From positions 1-37,348 of the forward strand of contig JALHMO010000064.1 in the NCBI GenBank assembly GCA_022844015.1: DNA of 37,348 bases, written 5' to 3'. The first letter of the stretch is position 1. Each line of letters begins with the position of its first letter. A program made the translations under genes and the position numbers. Shown here one piece after another: positions 16,602 through 23,956 of the stretch. This DNA is from Reyranella sp. Its GTDB lineage: Bacteria; Pseudomonadota; Alphaproteobacteria; Reyranellales; Reyranellaceae. Under the pieces are notes generated by a model. It saw only the letters and a program-made list of their open reading frames with translations. It searched no databases and was not told where the DNA came from.

Positions 16602-17363
16602 ATGAAGCTTGCCAATCGAGTTGCCATCGTCACGGGCGCGGCGTCGGGGATCGGCGCGGCGTCGGCGCGCCTGTTCGCGGCCGAGGGCGCGCGCCTGGCG
16701 CTGGTCGACCAGGACAGGGAAGGGCTGGGCCAGGTTGCCGCCGACATCGAGGCGGCCGGCGGCAGCGCGCTCACCATCCCCGCCGACGTCAGCCGCGATG
16801 CCGAGGCACGTGCCGGCGTTGCCCGGGTGATGGAGAGCTGGGGCCGCATCGACGTGCTGCTGACCGCCGCCGGCATGTCGACCGGCGGCACGGTCGATGC
16901 GATCGAGGAGGCGGCGTGGGACCGCACCTTCGAGGTCAACGTCAAGGGCACGTATCTTTGGATCCACTACGCGATCCAGCCGATGATCGCCGCGCGCGCC
17001 GGCGCCATCGTCACCATCGGCTCGCAGCTCGCCCAGTCCAGTCCCGGCAAGAACGCCGCCTACATCGCCTCGAAGGGCGCCATCGCCTCGCTGACCAAGA
17101 CCATGGCGGTCGATCACGCCTCGCAGGGCATCCGGGTGAACGCGTTGATGCCCGGAGTCATCGATACGCCGATGCCCGCCAACTCGTTGAAGCGCTACGC
17201 CGATCCCGATGCCATGCGGGCCTTCTGGAAGCAGCGCCATCCGATGGGCCGCATCGGCCAGCCCGAGGAGGTGGCGCGCGCCGCGCTGTTCCTGGCGAGC
17301 GACGACTCGTCCTTCGTCACCGGCACGCTGCTGTTCGTCGACGGCGGCTGGACGGCGCACTGA
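16602..17363 (+). CDS. SDR-family NAD(P)-dependent oxidoreductase
   Basis: A 253-residue short-chain dehydrogenase of the classical type. The cofactor motif TGAASGIG is at 11-18, the Asp of LVDQD at about 36 favours NAD, and the catalytic Ser141, Tyr154 and Lys158 (YIASK) are all in place. NVKG (113-116) supplies the structural Asn. The C-terminus has the usual FVTGTLLFVDGGW. ATG 16602 is the natural start of the conserved region (MKLANRVAIVTGAASG). The stop overlaps the start of the PhyH gene by one base (TGATG), so both proteins are made together and may work on the same small molecule. Confidence 0.93.
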   Translation: MKLANRVAIVTGAASGIGAASARLFAAEGARLALVDQDREGLGQVAADIEAAGGSALTIPADVSRDAEARAGVARVMESWGRIDVLLTAAGMSTGGTVDAIEEAAWDRTFEVNVKGTYLWIHYAIQPMIAARAGAIVTIGSQLAQSSPGKNAAYIASKGAIASLTKTMAVDHASQGIRVNALMPGVIDTPMPANSLKRYADPDAMRAFWKQRHPMGRIGQPEEVARAALFLASDDSSFVTGTLLFVDGGWTAH

Positions 17364-18199
17364 TGCCCAGGAAACTATCCAGCGAGCAGGTCGTGGGCTA
17401 CGAGCGCGACGGCTATGTCAGCCCGATCGATGCCTTCTCGTCCGCACAGGCGCGTGCCTGGCGCGACAGGCTCGAGACCTTCGAGCGCGCCGAGGGCCAG
17501 AAGATGACCCGCGGCCACAATTTCAAGCCGCATCTCCTGTTCCCATGGGTCGACGAGATCGTCCATTCGGCCGAGGTGCTGGACGCCGTCGAGGACCTGA
17601 TCGGGCCGGACATCCGCCTGTTCCATCTCACCGTCTGGCCCAAGGATGCCGGCTCGGGCACCCATGTGAGCTGGCACCAGGACGCGACCTATTTCGCGCT
17701 CGAGCCGGCCTGCCACGTCACCGCGTGGGTCGCGCTCACCGACGCGCCGGTCGAGGCGGGCTGCATGGAGGTCGTGCCGGGCTCGCACAAGCTCGGCCAG
17801 CTCAAGCATGCCGAGATGCAGGATCCCGACAACCTGCTGTCGCGCGGCCAGACCCTCGCGGTCGATGTCGACCGGCAGCGCACCGTGCACATGCCGGTCA
17901 GGGCCGGGCAGTTCTCGCTGCACCACACGCACCTCGTGCACAATTCCGGGCCCAACCGCTCGCACGACCGGCGGATCGGCCTCGGCATCAGCTACATCCC
18001 GACCCACGCCCGCTGCACGGCGCGGCGGCGCATCACCGCCATGCTGGTGCGCGGCACGGACCGCCACGGCCATTTCGACGACGAGCGCCGGCCGATCGCG
18101 GAAGCGGGCCCGGCCGAACGCGCCTTCCATGCCGAGGCGGTGGCGCGCTTCAGGGGCATGAACGCCGACGTGTCGGGCGATGTCACGGTCGCGTCGTGA
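17363..18199 (+). CDS. Phytanoyl-CoA dioxygenase (PhyH) family protein
   Basis: A 278-residue non-haem Fe(II)/2-oxoglutarate-dependent oxygenase. The iron triad is His105 and Asp107 in SWHQDATYF and a distal His, probably His193, in LVHNSGPNRS. Arg204 (DRRIG) follows at the place that binds 2-oxoglutarate. AWVALTDAPVEAGCMEVVPGSH in parts is the family core strand pair. PhyH enzymes hydroxylate, and some halogenate, acyl-CoA, amino acid or secondary-metabolite substrates; the substrate here is unknown. Start ATG 17363 is coupled to the SDR stop. A strong terminator 25 bases after the stop closes this two-gene unit. Confidence 0.9.
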   Translation: MPRKLSSEQVVGYERDGYVSPIDAFSSAQARAWRDRLETFERAEGQKMTRGHNFKPHLLFPWVDEIVHSAEVLDAVEDLIGPDIRLFHLTVWPKDAGSGTHVSWHQDATYFALEPACHVTAWVALTDAPVEAGCMEVVPGSHKLGQLKHAEMQDPDNLLSRGQTLAVDVDRQRTVHMPVRAGQFSLHHTHLVHNSGPNRSHDRRIGLGISYIPTHARCTARRRITAMLVRGTDRHGHFDDERRPIAEAGPAERAFHAEAVARFRGMNADVSGDVTVAS

Positions 18200-18223
18200 A
18201 GCGCGCGCGAGTTTCCTCCTATG

Positions 18224-18252
18224 AAAATCGGGGCGGGTACCGCCCCGATTTT
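18224..18252. terminator. Intrinsic terminator, probably bidirectional
   Basis: A perfect 13-base stem, AAAATCGGGGCGG (18224-18236) with its complement at 18240-18252, around the loop GTA. The T run follows the GC stem on the plus strand and, by symmetry, on the minus strand. It ends the SDR-PhyH transcript. Confidence 0.9.
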
Positions 18253-18293
18253 CTCAGCATCGTGGTGCGCGCCGGCGGGCTGGGGGTCTCCCC
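18251..18293 (-). repeat. Intergenic repeat, family 3 box, reverse orientation
   Basis: Read on the minus strand, this 43-base box begins GGGGAGACCCCCAGCCCGCC and ends CACGATGCTGAGAA. It matches 31463-31505 at 42 of 43 positions in the opposite orientation. A diverged copy is at about 23133-23176. It directly abuts the terminator. Confidence 0.85.
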
Positions 18294-18330
18294 TGTCATC
18301 AGGCAGGGCCTTCGCATATGGCATAAAGTC

Positions 18331-18452
18331 CCGTCATCCCGAGCGGAGCCGCCCACAGGGCGGCATAGTCGAGGGACCTTTCTCGCTGGTGCTGCAACAA
18401 GAAAGGTCCCTCCACTACGCCTCGCTTCGCTCGGCTCCGGTCGGGATGACGG
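18331..18452. repeat. Palindromic intergenic repeat, family 2
   Basis: It begins CCGTCATCCCGAGCGGAGCC and ends with the inverted CGGTCGGGATGACGG. The inner module GTCGAGGGACCTTTCT / CAACAAGAAAGGTCCCTC is shared with the copies at 10501 and 30080. The left arm carries a small extra palindrome (CCGCCCACAGGGCGG). Confidence 0.9.
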
Positions 18453-18521
18453 TGCCTTTTTCATATGCGAGTGCCCTCCCCCGATGACGGGGGAGGTGAA
18501 CGCCAACCAAGGACCCACCCC

Positions 18522-19430
18522 ATGCTCCGACTGCCGTACCATGACCGCTACGCCTACTCGCCGATCGTCGGGCGCAAGGATTACTCCTGGCCCGAAGGCA
18601 AGCGGCTCGCGGTCTACCTCGGGCTCAACATCGAGCATTTCGCCTTCGGCGCGGGCGACGGCCATCTGCTGACGGTGGCGGGCACGCCGCCCGATCCGCG
18701 CACCTTCGCCTGGCGCGACTACGGCAACCGCGTCGGCGTGTGGCGCTGCCTCGAGCTGTTCGACGAGCTCAACCTGCCGGCGGCGCATCTGATCAACACC
18801 ACGGTGTTCGATTACGCGCCGCAGATCGTCGACGCCATCAAGGCGCGCGGCGACGAGTTCATCGGCCATGGCCGCACCAACGCCGAGCGTCACGGCCAGA
18901 TGTGGGAATCCGACGAGAAGCGCTTCCTCGAGGAGGTGCGCGACGCCATCGCCAAGGCGTCGGGCAAGCCGCCGCGCGGCTGGATGGCGCCGTGGATGAG
19001 CTCGAGCCATCGCACGCCCGATCTCCTGAAGGAGGTCGGCTTCGACTTTCTCATGGACTGGCCGGCCGACGACCAGCCGCTGTGGATGAAGACCCGGTCC
19101 GGCCCGCTGATGAGCGTGCCCTATCCGATCGAGATCAACGACAGCCCGCAGATCCTGGTGCGCCACCACACGCCCGAGCAGTTCCGCGACTTCATCATCG
19201 GCCAGTTCGAGGAGCTGCTGCGCCAATCGGCGAAGCAGCCGCTGGTCTGCGGCATCGCGCTCCACACCATGGTCGTCGGCCAGCCCTATCGCCTGCGCAC
19301 CCTGCGCGAGGCGCTGCAGCACATCGCCAACCATCCGCAGAGGGACAAGGTGTGGTTCACCCGGCCGTCGGCGATCTACGACCACTGCGCTGCCCTGCCG
19401 CAGGGGACCATGACCCCGCCTCCGGTGTAG
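18522..19430 (+). CDS. Polysaccharide deacetylase-family protein (PuuE/allantoinase-like)
   Basis: A 302-residue protein of the NodB/PuuE type carbohydrate esterase 4 fold, without a signal peptide, so cytoplasmic. Conserved parts are LAVYLGLNIEHF, GVWRCLELFDELNLPAAHLINT, GDEFIGHGRTNAE (replacing the usual HSxxH metal motif with HGxTN), RGWMAPWMSSSHRTPDLL and CGIALHTMVVGQPYR. The pattern is that of metal-independent allantoinases and related amide hydrolases rather than true chitin deacetylases. Start ATG 18522 begins MLRLPYHDRYAYSPI. It ends 23 bases before mdcA and is probably in the same operon, so it may release or process a malonate-related compound; that is inference. Confidence 0.82.
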   Translation: MLRLPYHDRYAYSPIVGRKDYSWPEGKRLAVYLGLNIEHFAFGAGDGHLLTVAGTPPDPRTFAWRDYGNRVGVWRCLELFDELNLPAAHLINTTVFDYAPQIVDAIKARGDEFIGHGRTNAERHGQMWESDEKRFLEEVRDAIAKASGKPPRGWMAPWMSSSHRTPDLLKEVGFDFLMDWPADDQPLWMKTRSGPLMSVPYPIEINDSPQILVRHHTPEQFRDFIIGQFEELLRQSAKQPLVCGIALHTMVVGQPYRLRTLREALQHIANHPQRDKVWFTRPSAIYDHCAALPQGTMTPPPV

Positions 19431-19453
19431 AAGTCTGCAGGGGGAGTGTGGAA

Positions 19454-21100
19454 ATGACGATCTGGAACAAGGCGCGTGCGGCGCGCGATGCGCGCCTGCG
19501 GGCCGGCGGCAGGATCGCCAAAGGCAAGATCGTGCAGGCGGCGGACGCCACGGCCCTGCTGGAGGCCGTGATCGAGCCGGGCGACCGCGTGTGCCTCGAG
19601 GGCGACAACCAGAAGCAGGCCGACCTTCTTGCGCGGGCACTGGCGGCGGTCGACGTCGCAAAGGTGCACGACCTGCATATGGTGCAGTCGGGGATCGTCC
19701 TGCCCGAGCATCTCGACCTGTTCGACTCGGGGATCGCCAAGCGCCTCGACTATGCCTTCTCGGGCCCGCAATCGACGCGCATCGCCCGCATGCTGTTCGG
19801 CGGCAAGATCGAGCTCGGCGCGGTGCACACCTATCTCGAGCTGTTCGCCCGCTATTTCGTCGACCTGACGCCCAACGTCGCGCTGATCGTCGCCGTCGCC
19901 GCCGATCGCGACGGCAACCTCTACACCGGGGCGAACACCGAGGACACGCCGACCGTGGTCGAGGCGACCGCCTTCAAGGACGGCGTGGTGGTGGCCCAGG
20001 TCAACGAGATCGTCGACTCTCTGCCGCGGGTCGACATCCCGGGCGATCGCGTGAACTTCGTGATCAAGTCCGACAAGCCGTTCTATGTCGAGCCGCTGTT
20101 CACCCGCGACCCCGGCGCGATCACCGAGACGCAGATCCTGACGGCCATGCTGGCAATCAAGGGCATCTACGCGCCCTATGGCATCAAGCGTCTGAACCAC
20201 GGCATCGGCTTCAACACGGCGGCGATCGAGCTTCTGCTGCCGACCTACGGCGAGCGGCTCGGCCTCAGGGGCAAGATCGCCACGCGCTTTGCGCTCAATC
20301 CGCATCCGACCCTGATCCCGGCTATCGAGTCGGGCTGGGTCGAGCAGATCCACAGCTTCGGCGGCGAGGTCGGGATGGAGGACTATATCCGCGCCCGCTC
20401 CGACATCTACTTCACCGGCATCGACGGCTCGCTGCGCTCCAATCGCGCGATCTGCCAGACCGCCGGCCTCTATGCCTGCGACATGTTCATCGGCTCGACC
20501 CTGCAGATTGACCTCCAGGGCAACTCCTCGACGGTCACGACCCAGCGCATCGCAGGCTTCGGCGGCGCGCCCAATATGGGAAGCGACTCGCACGGAAGGC
20601 GCCATCCCAGCGCGCCCTGGCTGATGGCCGGCAAGGAGGCCGATCCCGACGGGGCGCCGGCGCTGCGGCGCGGCCGCAAGCTGGTGGTGCAGATCGTCGA
20701 GACGTTCGGCGACAAGAACGTGCCGACCTTCGTCGAGAAGCTCGATGCAATCGAGCTGGCGGACAAGCTCAAGCTCGAGCTGGCGCCCGTCATGGTCTAT
20801 GCCGACGACGTCACCCACGTCGTGACCGAGGCCGGTATCGCCAACCTGCTGCTCTGCCGCAGCAAGGAGGAGCGCGAGCAGGCGATCCGCGGCGTTGCCG
20901 GTTACACCGATGTCGGCCGCGGCCGGGATGCGAAGATGGTGCAGCAGCTGCGCGAGCGCGGCGTCGTGCGCTGGCCCGAGGATCTCGGCATCGATCCGCT
21001 GGACGCCGACCGCAGCCTGCTGGCCGCCCGCTCGATCGAGGACCTCGTACGCTGGTCCGGCGGCCTCTACGCCGCGCCGTCGCGCTTCCGCAACTGGTGA
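19454..21100 (+). CDS. mdcA: Malonate decarboxylase, alpha subunit
   Basis: A 548-residue acetyl-S-ACP:malonate ACP transferase subunit. It swaps the acetyl group on the carrier protein MdcC for malonyl, starting the cycle of malonate to acetate plus carbon dioxide. The length and order match the family: N-terminal GDRVCLEGDNQKQADLLARAL, then VHDLHMVQSGIVLPEHLD, GGKIELGAVHTYLELFARYF, ANTEDTPTVVEATAF and the characteristic TTQRIAGFGGAPNMGSDSHG. These long motifs leave little doubt. Start ATG 19454 follows a GGGGAGTGTGGAA stretch. Ten bases separate its stop from mdcC. Confidence 0.97.
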   Translation: MTIWNKARAARDARLRAGGRIAKGKIVQAADATALLEAVIEPGDRVCLEGDNQKQADLLARALAAVDVAKVHDLHMVQSGIVLPEHLDLFDSGIAKRLDYAFSGPQSTRIARMLFGGKIELGAVHTYLELFARYFVDLTPNVALIVAVAADRDGNLYTGANTEDTPTVVEATAFKDGVVVAQVNEIVDSLPRVDIPGDRVNFVIKSDKPFYVEPLFTRDPGAITETQILTAMLAIKGIYAPYGIKRLNHGIGFNTAAIELLLPTYGERLGLRGKIATRFALNPHPTLIPAIESGWVEQIHSFGGEVGMEDYIRARSDIYFTGIDGSLRSNRAICQTAGLYACDMFIGSTLQIDLQGNSSTVTTQRIAGFGGAPNMGSDSHGRRHPSAPWLMAGKEADPDGAPALRRGRKLVVQIVETFGDKNVPTFVEKLDAIELADKLKLELAPVMVYADDVTHVVTEAGIANLLLCRSKEEREQAIRGVAGYTDVGRGRDAKMVQQLRERGVVRWPEDLGIDPLDADRSLLAARSIEDLVRWSGGLYAAPSRFRNW

Positions 21101-21110
21101 GGACGTTGCA

Positions 21111-21428
21111 ATGGAAACCCTGAGCTATCGTCACACGGCCGCGCGGCGGGCGGCCGGCGCCCGGCCGATGGCCATCGTGGGCGTGGTCGCCTCGGGCAAT
21201 CTCGAGGTGCTGGTCGAACGGGTGCTGCCGGGTAGCGACTGCCAGGTCGAGATCAGCACGCCCGTCACAGGATTCGCCAAGGTGTGGGAGGCGGTGATCA
21301 CGGACTTCGTCGAGCGACGCTCGCCGGGCGGGCTGCGGCTGTCGATCAACGACGGCGGCGCGCGCGCCGACACGGTGTCGCTGCGGCTCGCCCAGGCCGT
21401 GCGCCTGATCGAGGAGGACGGCCGATGA
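21111..21428 (+). CDS. mdcC: Malonate decarboxylase acyl carrier protein (delta subunit)
   Basis: A 105-residue acyl carrier subunit. The motif GVVASGNLEVLVE holds Ser28, the expected attachment site of 2'-(5''-triphosphoribosyl)-3'-dephospho-CoA, added by MdcG. The group then carries acetyl and malonyl thioesters between the alpha, beta and gamma subunits. The remainder (CQVEISTPVTGFAKVWEAVI, DFVERRSPGGLRLSINDGGA) follows the family to the end. The start is ATG 21111, with GAGG just upstream in the mdcA stop region. The last four bases overlap the mdcD start (ATGA), showing translational coupling. Confidence 0.95.
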   Translation: METLSYRHTAARRAAGARPMAIVGVVASGNLEVLVERVLPGSDCQVEISTPVTGFAKVWEAVITDFVERRSPGGLRLSINDGGARADTVSLRLAQAVRLIEEDGR

Positions 21429-22360
21429 ACCCGCCGACCGACGGCCGTCGCCAGTCGCCGAGCTGGTACGAATCCGCGGCGCGCGACCGCGCGCGCCTGC
21501 TGCTCGATGCCGGGACCTTCGCGGAGTTCCTGGGACCGGAGGCGCGCGAGATGAGCCCGCACCTCGGCATCTTCGACCTGCCCCGCCAGTTCGACGACGG
21601 CATCGTCGTCGGCCGCGGCAAGCTCGCCGGCACCCCGGTGTTCGTCGCTGCCCAGGAGGGCCGCTTCATGGGCGGCGCCTTCGGCGAGGTGCACGGCGCC
21701 AAGCTGGTCGGCCTGCTGCGCGCGGCGCGCGACGCGAGCCGCGATGGGGGGACGATGCCCGTGCTGATCCTGTTCGACACCGGCGGTGTCCGCCTCCAGG
21801 AGGCCAATGTCGGCGAGCTCGCCATCGGCGAGGTGATGCGGGCGGTGATCGAGGCGCGCCGCGCCGGCGCCAAGGTGATCGGCCTGGTCGGCGGTCGTGC
21901 TGGCTGCTACGGCGGCGGCGGGCTGATCGCCGGCACCTGCTCGGCGCTCGCCGTGTCGGAGCACGGCCGTATCGCTGTCTCCGGCCCGGAGGTCATCGAG
22001 ACCAATCGCGGCGTCGAGGAGTTCGACTCCAAGGACCGCAGCCTGGTGTGGCGCACCATGGGCGGCAAGCATCGACGCCTGCTGGGCGGCGCAGAGCTGT
22101 TCGTCGACGACACGATCGACGCCTTTCGCGCCGCGGCGATCGCGCTGATCGAGCGGGCGCCGGCTTTCGACCTCGCGATGCTGAAGGCCGAGCAGGCACG
22201 CCTCGCCGAGCGCCTGAAGCGGTTTGGCAGCTGCGCCGACGGGCTCGACGTGTGGAAGCAGGCGGGCGTCGACGATCCCGCCAAGGTGCCGGGGATGCCG
22301 GCGGACGAGTTCATCGCGCTCGCCCAGCACATCGGGGAGGGACGCCATGACGCTCGCTGA
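21425..22360 (+). CDS. mdcD: Malonate decarboxylase, beta subunit
   Basis: A 311-residue carboxyltransferase-fold subunit. Together with MdcE it decarboxylates malonyl-S-ACP to acetyl-S-ACP. Recognisable segments are SWYESAARDRARLLLD, the FMGGAFGEVHGAKLVGLL oxyanion region, LFDTGGVRLQEANVGELA and GRAGCYGGGGLIAGTC with its Gly run. EVIETNRGVEEFDSKDRSLV is typical of biotin-independent malonate decarboxylases. It begins inside the mdcC stop and its own last 14 bases overlap mdcE. No biotin-dependent features are seen, in line with the soluble, biotin-independent enzyme type. Confidence 0.96.
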   Translation: MNPPTDGRRQSPSWYESAARDRARLLLDAGTFAEFLGPEAREMSPHLGIFDLPRQFDDGIVVGRGKLAGTPVFVAAQEGRFMGGAFGEVHGAKLVGLLRAARDASRDGGTMPVLILFDTGGVRLQEANVGELAIGEVMRAVIEARRAGAKVIGLVGGRAGCYGGGGLIAGTCSALAVSEHGRIAVSGPEVIETNRGVEEFDSKDRSLVWRTMGGKHRRLLGGAELFVDDTIDAFRAAAIALIERAPAFDLAMLKAEQARLAERLKRFGSCADGLDVWKQAGVDDPAKVPGMPADEFIALAQHIGEGRHDAR

Positions 22361-23066
22361 GATCCTGGCCTCGCTGTTCCCGGCGGGGCACGACATCGTG
22401 CGGCAGGGCGGCATCATGCTCGGCTCCGGCCCGTTGAAGAGCGGCGGGCGTGTCACCGTTGTCGGCGTTGCCGATCGCACGCCGCTCGGCGTCGACGACG
22501 CGCTTGTCCTGGCCGGCCATGTGCTGGCCGCGATCGACAGGGGCGGCAAGGATCCCATCCTCGTGCTGATCGACAGCGACAGCCAGCGCATGAGCAAGCG
22601 CGACGAGCTTCTGGGGCTCAACGAGTTCCTGGCCCATCTCGGCAAGTGCCTGATGATGGCAAGCCTGCAGGGCCACCACACGGTCGGCCTGCTCTACGGC
22701 CACAGCGCCGCCGGCGCCTTCATCGCCACCGCGATGTCGACTCGGAGCCTGGTGGCGCTGCCCGGTGCGACGCCGGCGGTGATGGACCTGCCGTCGATAT
22801 CGAAGGTCACCAAGCTCTCGATCGAGGCGCTGCAGGAGAAAGCCAGATCGACGCCGGTCTTCGCGCCTGGCCTCGCCAACCTCGCCCAGACCGGCGCCGT
22901 GCTGGCGACCTGGGACGACAAGCGCTCGCTCGCTGACCAGCTGCAGGCGCTGCTCGACGCGCCGGCCACGCCGGACGACCAGCGAGATCGCCTGGGCAAG
23001 GAGCGCAAGGGCCGTCCCAAGGCGGCCGACATCGCCGCGCGCGTCCACGACCTCGCCCTTCGATGA
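22347..23066 (+). CDS. mdcE: Malonate decarboxylase, gamma subunit
   Basis: A 239-residue partner of MdcD with a crotonase-like carboxyltransferase fold; the two form the decarboxylating unit. Conserved segments are RQGGIMLGSGPLKSGGRVTV, LVLIDSDSQRMSKRDELLGL, and LLYGHSAAGAFIATAM with the Gly/Ala-rich oxyanion turn. FAPGLANLAQTGAVLATWD lies near the end. The start ATG 22347 lies inside the 3' end of mdcD and has GGGGAGGG at 22334-22341 as its ribosome binding site. The C-terminal 30 residues are charged and variable. A 239-base repeat-filled gap follows before mdcG, the only real break in the cluster. Confidence 0.95.
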   Translation: MTLAEILASLFPAGHDIVRQGGIMLGSGPLKSGGRVTVVGVADRTPLGVDDALVLAGHVLAAIDRGGKDPILVLIDSDSQRMSKRDELLGLNEFLAHLGKCLMMASLQGHHTVGLLYGHSAAGAFIATAMSTRSLVALPGATPAVMDLPSISKVTKLSIEALQEKARSTPVFAPGLANLAQTGAVLATWDDKRSLADQLQALLDAPATPDDQRDRLGKERKGRPKAADIAARVHDLALR

Positions 23067-23132
23067 CACTCGGTGCCGGAAGCGCGCCACTCGGAGGTGC
23101 CAGCTTTTCGGTTCTCCTTCCCAGCTTTTCTG

Positions 23133-23176
23133 GGGGAGACCCCCAACGCGCCCGGCGTGCAATGCGATGGTGCGAA
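23133..23176 (+). repeat. Diverged family 3 box next to a family 1 palindrome
   Basis: GGGGAGACCCCCAACGCGCC at its start and GCGATGGTGCGAA at its end correspond to the 43-base box at 31463, with many substitutions. As at 31463, it is followed a short way downstream by a family 1 palindrome, so the two modules travel as one composite. Confidence 0.6.
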
Positions 23177-23200
23177 GGTGCCGGCGTTGCTTGAAGGAAC

Positions 23201-23310
23201 CTCATGGCCGGGAGCGCGCCACTCCGTGGCGCTCATGCTCTTCGTACGGTCGGCAGCTTGGATGGCCGGTCCCTATGAGCGCCACGGAGTGGCGCGCTCC
23301 CGGCCATGAG
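23201..23310. repeat. Perfect long palindrome, family 1, overlapping the mdcG start
   Basis: Arms 23201-23236 and 23275-23310 are perfect 36-base inverted copies (outer end CTCATGGCCGGGAGCGCGCC) around a 38-base loop. The right arm contains the ATG used by mdcG at 23306. The flawless match implies recent formation or continuing correction. Confidence 0.95.
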
Positions 23311-23956
23311 TCACGACCTCTCTCTCCGCCGCCACGATCTCGTATTCTTGTCGGCAGAGGCGTGGCGGGCGCTGGTGGAGCAGCGCGGCGATCTTGCCGG
23401 CGAGGCGTTGCTGGTCGGCTGGGTCGATCGCGGCTGGCCGCTGATCGCCCGTCGCCCGTTGCCGGGCGAGATGGCGGGGCTGCCGCTCGGGCTGCCGCTG
23501 CCGCCGTCGCACGGCAAGCGACGGCTCGCCCTGACGTTGCCGCGCGACGCTGTCCAGTCGATCGCGCCACCGCCGCCGTTGCGTGCCGCGTCGAGCGTCG
23601 CGCCGGGGTCGTGGCTGCCCACGCTGGAGAGGCTGCTCGCGCTCGACGCCGGTTTGCGGGTCTACGGCAGCTTGGCCTGGCAGTACCTGACCGGTCTCGA
23701 CTACCTGTCGGCGGGCTCCGATCTCGACATGCTGATGACGATGCCGCCCGCTGCTGCGGCGCCGCGGCTGATCGCAGAGCTGGCGGCGATCGAGCGGTCG
23801 GCGCCGATGCGCCTGGACGGCGAGCTGGTCCGCGACGACGGGGCCGGTGTGAATTGGCGCGAGCTCCGCGAAGGCGCCACCGAAATCCTGGTGAAGACGC
23901 TGCACGATGCCAGCCTGCAGGAGACACGTTGCTTTCTCGACGGTGCGTCGCCGTGA
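23306..23956 (+). CDS. mdcG: Malonate decarboxylase holo-ACP synthase (phosphoribosyl-dephospho-CoA transferase)
   Basis: A 216-residue nucleotidyltransferase-fold enzyme that attaches the triphosphoribosyl-dephospho-CoA group made by MdcB to Ser28 of MdcC, releasing pyrophosphate. The N-terminal RRHDLVFL matches the family start, and the catalytic motif is YGSLAWQYLTG (Gly121-Ser122) with Asp139 and Asp141 (SDLDML) as metal ligands. ATG 23306 lies in the right arm of a perfect 36-base palindrome. No clear ribosome binding site stands at normal distance; the nearest GGAG is 16 bases away inside the same arm. Translation may therefore depend on hairpin folding. The stop overlaps the mdcB GTG start (GTGA). 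Confidence 0.9.
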   Translation: MSHDLSLRRHDLVFLSAEAWRALVEQRGDLAGEALLVGWVDRGWPLIARRPLPGEMAGLPLGLPLPPSHGKRRLALTLPRDAVQSIAPPPPLRAASSVAPGSWLPTLERLLALDAGLRVYGSLAWQYLTGLDYLSAGSDLDMLMTMPPAAAAPRLIAELAAIERSAPMRLDGELVRDDGAGVNWRELREGATEILVKTLHDASLQETRCFLDGASP

